Source: Rhodanobacteraceae bacterium
Lineage (GTDB): Bacteria > Pseudomonadota > Gammaproteobacteria > Xanthomonadales > Rhodanobacteraceae
Assembly (NCBI GenBank): GCA_009996615.1
Contig: JAACZU010000004.1
Location: 111,528-175,527, forward strand
Direction of reading: 5' to 3'
Length of the DNA stretch: 64,000 nucleotides
The notes beneath the pieces are model-generated. The model had not been told where the DNA came from and made no database searches. It saw nothing but the letters and a program-made list of their open reading frames with translations. The translations under genes were made by a program, and so were the position numbers. This document shows positions 62,563 to 64,000 of the stretch, piece by piece; positions within the stretch are counted from its first letter, which is position 1; each line of letters starts with the position of its first letter.

Positions 62563-64000
62563 TCAGCGGCGCGGCATCGCCAGCACGGCCGCCGCAACCA
62601 GCAGCATCGCCAGCAGCGCGCGCATGGCCTCGCCGAGGGTCGGCACCGGCGCCGCGTCCGCGACCGCCGCCGGCAAATTGGACAGGCTGAAGCGCACCGG
62701 CATCTCGACGCCGTCGGCGCGTGCCGTCACCACATGACGGCCGCTCACGCCGTTCGCACTGGCGGTCACGGCGGCGATGCCGTCACGGTCCGTCGTCGCC
62801 GTGGTGGACGACAGGACGGCGCCCGCTCCGCCGGAGGCGACGCTGAACGTCACCACGGTTCCCGGCACCGGCACGCCGTCGACATCGGTCGCGCGCACCG
62901 CGAGCGGCTGCGCGAACGGCTGGCCGACCTGGGTGCTCTGCTCGCTGCCGCCCACCAGCACCAGCAGCACGGCGCGATTGCGCTCGAAGCTGGCCGCCAC
63001 CTCGCAGTCAGCCGTGACCGGCGCGGTCGTGTACGTCGTGCCGGCCAGCGCGCCGCCGCAGTTGCCGTCGACGCGGGCGTGGTAGCCGGCATCCGGCGTC
63101 AGCGTGAACGACGCGGTGTCGCCGTGCGCGACCGTCTGCGCCGACGCCGGCGAGATCGTGCCGTTGGCACCCGCGCTCGGCGTCACCGTGTAGGTGTTGC
63201 GCGCGAAGCTGGCCGTCACGGTGCAGGCCGCGGTGATCGGGGCCGTGGTGTAGGTGTTGCCGACCAGGCTGCCGCCACAGGTGCCACCAACACTGGCGCT
63301 GTAACCCACATCCGGCGTCAGCGTGAATGTCGCCGTGTCGCCATGCGCGACCGTCTGCGCCGTCGCTGGCGAGATCACGCCGTTGGCGCCGGCGCTCGGC
63401 GTGACCGTGTAGGTGTTCAGCGTGAACGTGGCGGCGACCGTGCAGTCGGCCGTAACCGCATGGGTCGTGTAGGTCGTGCCGACCAGCGTGCCGCCGCAGG
63501 TACCGCCGACGCTGGCGCTGTAGCCATTCGCCGGTGTCACGGTGAAGCTGGTGGTCGAGCCATGCGATACGGTCTGAGGCGAGTTCGGCGAGATCGTGCC
63601 GTTCGCGCCCGCGCTTGGCGTGACGGTGTAGGTGTTGCGTGCGAACGTCGCCGTCACCGTGCACGCCGCCGTGATCGGGTTCGTCGTGTACGTGTTGCCG
63701 ACCAGGCTGCCGCCGCAAGTGCCGCCAACGGCCGCCGTGTAGCCGGCATCCGGCGTCACGGTGAACGTCGCGGTGTCGCCGTGCGCGACGGTCTGCGGAG
63801 TGATCGGCGAGATCGTGCCGTTCGCGCCCGCGCTCGGCGTGACGGTGTAGGTGTTGCGCGCGAACGTCGCCGTCACGGTGCAGGCCGCGGTGACCGGGTT
63901 CGTCGTGTACGTGTTGCCCACCAGGCTGCCGCCGCAGGTACCGCCGACGCTGGCGCTGTAGCCGGTGTCAGGCGTCAGCGTGAACGTCGCTACATCACCA
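62563..64000 (-). CDS. InlB-repeat surface protein with IPTL-CTERM-type tail, 5' partial
   Basis: The C-terminal 479 codons of a secreted protein whose start lies beyond the window. From 64000 down to 62977 it consists of 73-residue tandem repeats (pattern NTYTVTPSAGANGTISP...TFTLTPDAGYSASVGGTCGG...TAACTVTATFAR), four complete and one partial. Each has two cysteines and resembles divergent InlB-B repeats. An Ig-like (Big_1-type) domain follows (QPLAVRATDVDGVPVPGTVV). The tail VPTLGEAMRALLAMLLVAAAVLAMPRR is an IPTL-CTERM-type sorting signal: motif, membrane helix, basic end. It lacks the usual Trp-Gly. Expected to be processed at the membrane and exported. Confidence 0.82.
   Translation of the reverse strand, partial: GDVATFTLTPDTGYSASVGGTCGGSLVGNTYTTNPVTAACTVTATFARNTYTVTPSAGANGTISPITPQTVAHGDTATFTVTPDAGYTAAVGGTCGGSLVGNTYTTNPITAACTVTATFARNTYTVTPSAGANGTISPNSPQTVSHGSTTSFTVTPANGYSASVGGTCGGTLVGTTYTTHAVTADCTVAATFTLNTYTVTPSAGANGVISPATAQTVAHGDTATFTLTPDVGYSASVGGTCGGSLVGNTYTTAPITAACTVTASFARNTYTVTPSAGANGTISPASAQTVAHGDTASFTLTPDAGYHARVDGNCGGALAGTTYTTAPVTADCEVAASFERNRAVLLVLVGGSEQSTQVGQPFAQPLAVRATDVDGVPVPGTVVTFSVASGGAGAVLSSTTATTDRDGIAAVTASANGVSGRHVVTARADGVEMPVRFSLSNLPAAVADAAPVPTLGEAMRALLAMLLVAAAVLAMPRR
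62977..64000. repeat. Tandem 219-base repeats (InlB-B-like units)
   Basis: Four full units and about 70% of a fifth, with period 219 bases, continuing past the window edge. The string gcgctcggcgt followed by accgtgtaggtgttg marks each unit. Base identity between units is high, with variants clustering at the same codons. Confidence 0.85.

Overview
The window is a GC-rich, gene-dense bacterial chromosome segment with no sign of plasmid, prophage or insertion-sequence genes. Gene content points to a gammaproteobacterium of the order Lysobacterales (Xanthomonadales), probably Rhodanobacteraceae or a close relative. The evidence is the linkage prmB-aroC-asd-fimV-truA-trpF-trpB-trpA-accD, petABC-sspA-sspB, an Oar-like TonB receptor, an IPTL-CTERM-type surface protein, and intergenic repeats of the 'gggaatcgggaat' and 'gggattaggggc' kinds familiar from that order. 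Genus-level placement is inference.

Layout. 1-1.6 kb: end of rapA, a small secreted protein and a cupin. 1.7-12.8 kb: a minus-strand block for tryptophan, lysine/threonine and chorismate biosynthesis plus fimV, truA and prmB. 12.9-19.6 kb: a SCO-like copper protein, psd, a small conserved gene, an MltD-like lytic transglycosylase, a YjgR-type ATPase and a membrane/TPR protein. 19.7-25.3 kb: rhomboid-TPR protein, greB, a membrane-anchored SRPBCC/GyrI-like fusion and a NarL-type two-component system. 25.4-28.8 kb: GNAT-minC-minD-minE, a small HExxH protein and tRNA-Asn. 29.0-32.3 kb: a LytS/LytTR-type two-component system and ppnN. 32.4-37.6 kb: a large TonB-dependent receptor and an OlsF-like double acyltransferase. 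37.7-42.4 kb: marC, SDR, grxD, sodB, purK, purE and a Trm112-like protein. 42.5-48.6 kb: a DUF1631 gene behind a perfect Crp/Clp-type palindrome, nadC with a decayed duplicate of its tail, an FHA protein, a DUF3301 protein and sspB/sspA. 48.8-55.7 kb: the bc1 complex (petABC), a DegS-like protease, a DUF4124/SLT protein and miaB. 56.0-64.0 kb: accessory surface region with a 1,444-residue delta-60-repeat protein, a divergent AraC regulator, a small secreted protein and an InlB-repeat/IPTL-CTERM-type protein cut by the window end.

Most genes are housekeeping. The accessory signals lie in the last 8 kb (three separate tandem-repeat architectures in two surface proteins), in the dispersed intergenic repeat families, and in a few small genes with suggestive motifs: the HExxH protein beside minE, the SspB-like tail on the DUF3301 protein, and the nadC tail duplication. 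I see no CRISPR array, secretion locus, biosynthetic cluster or classical defence system. No whole new system is evident; the strongest leads are listed as findings.
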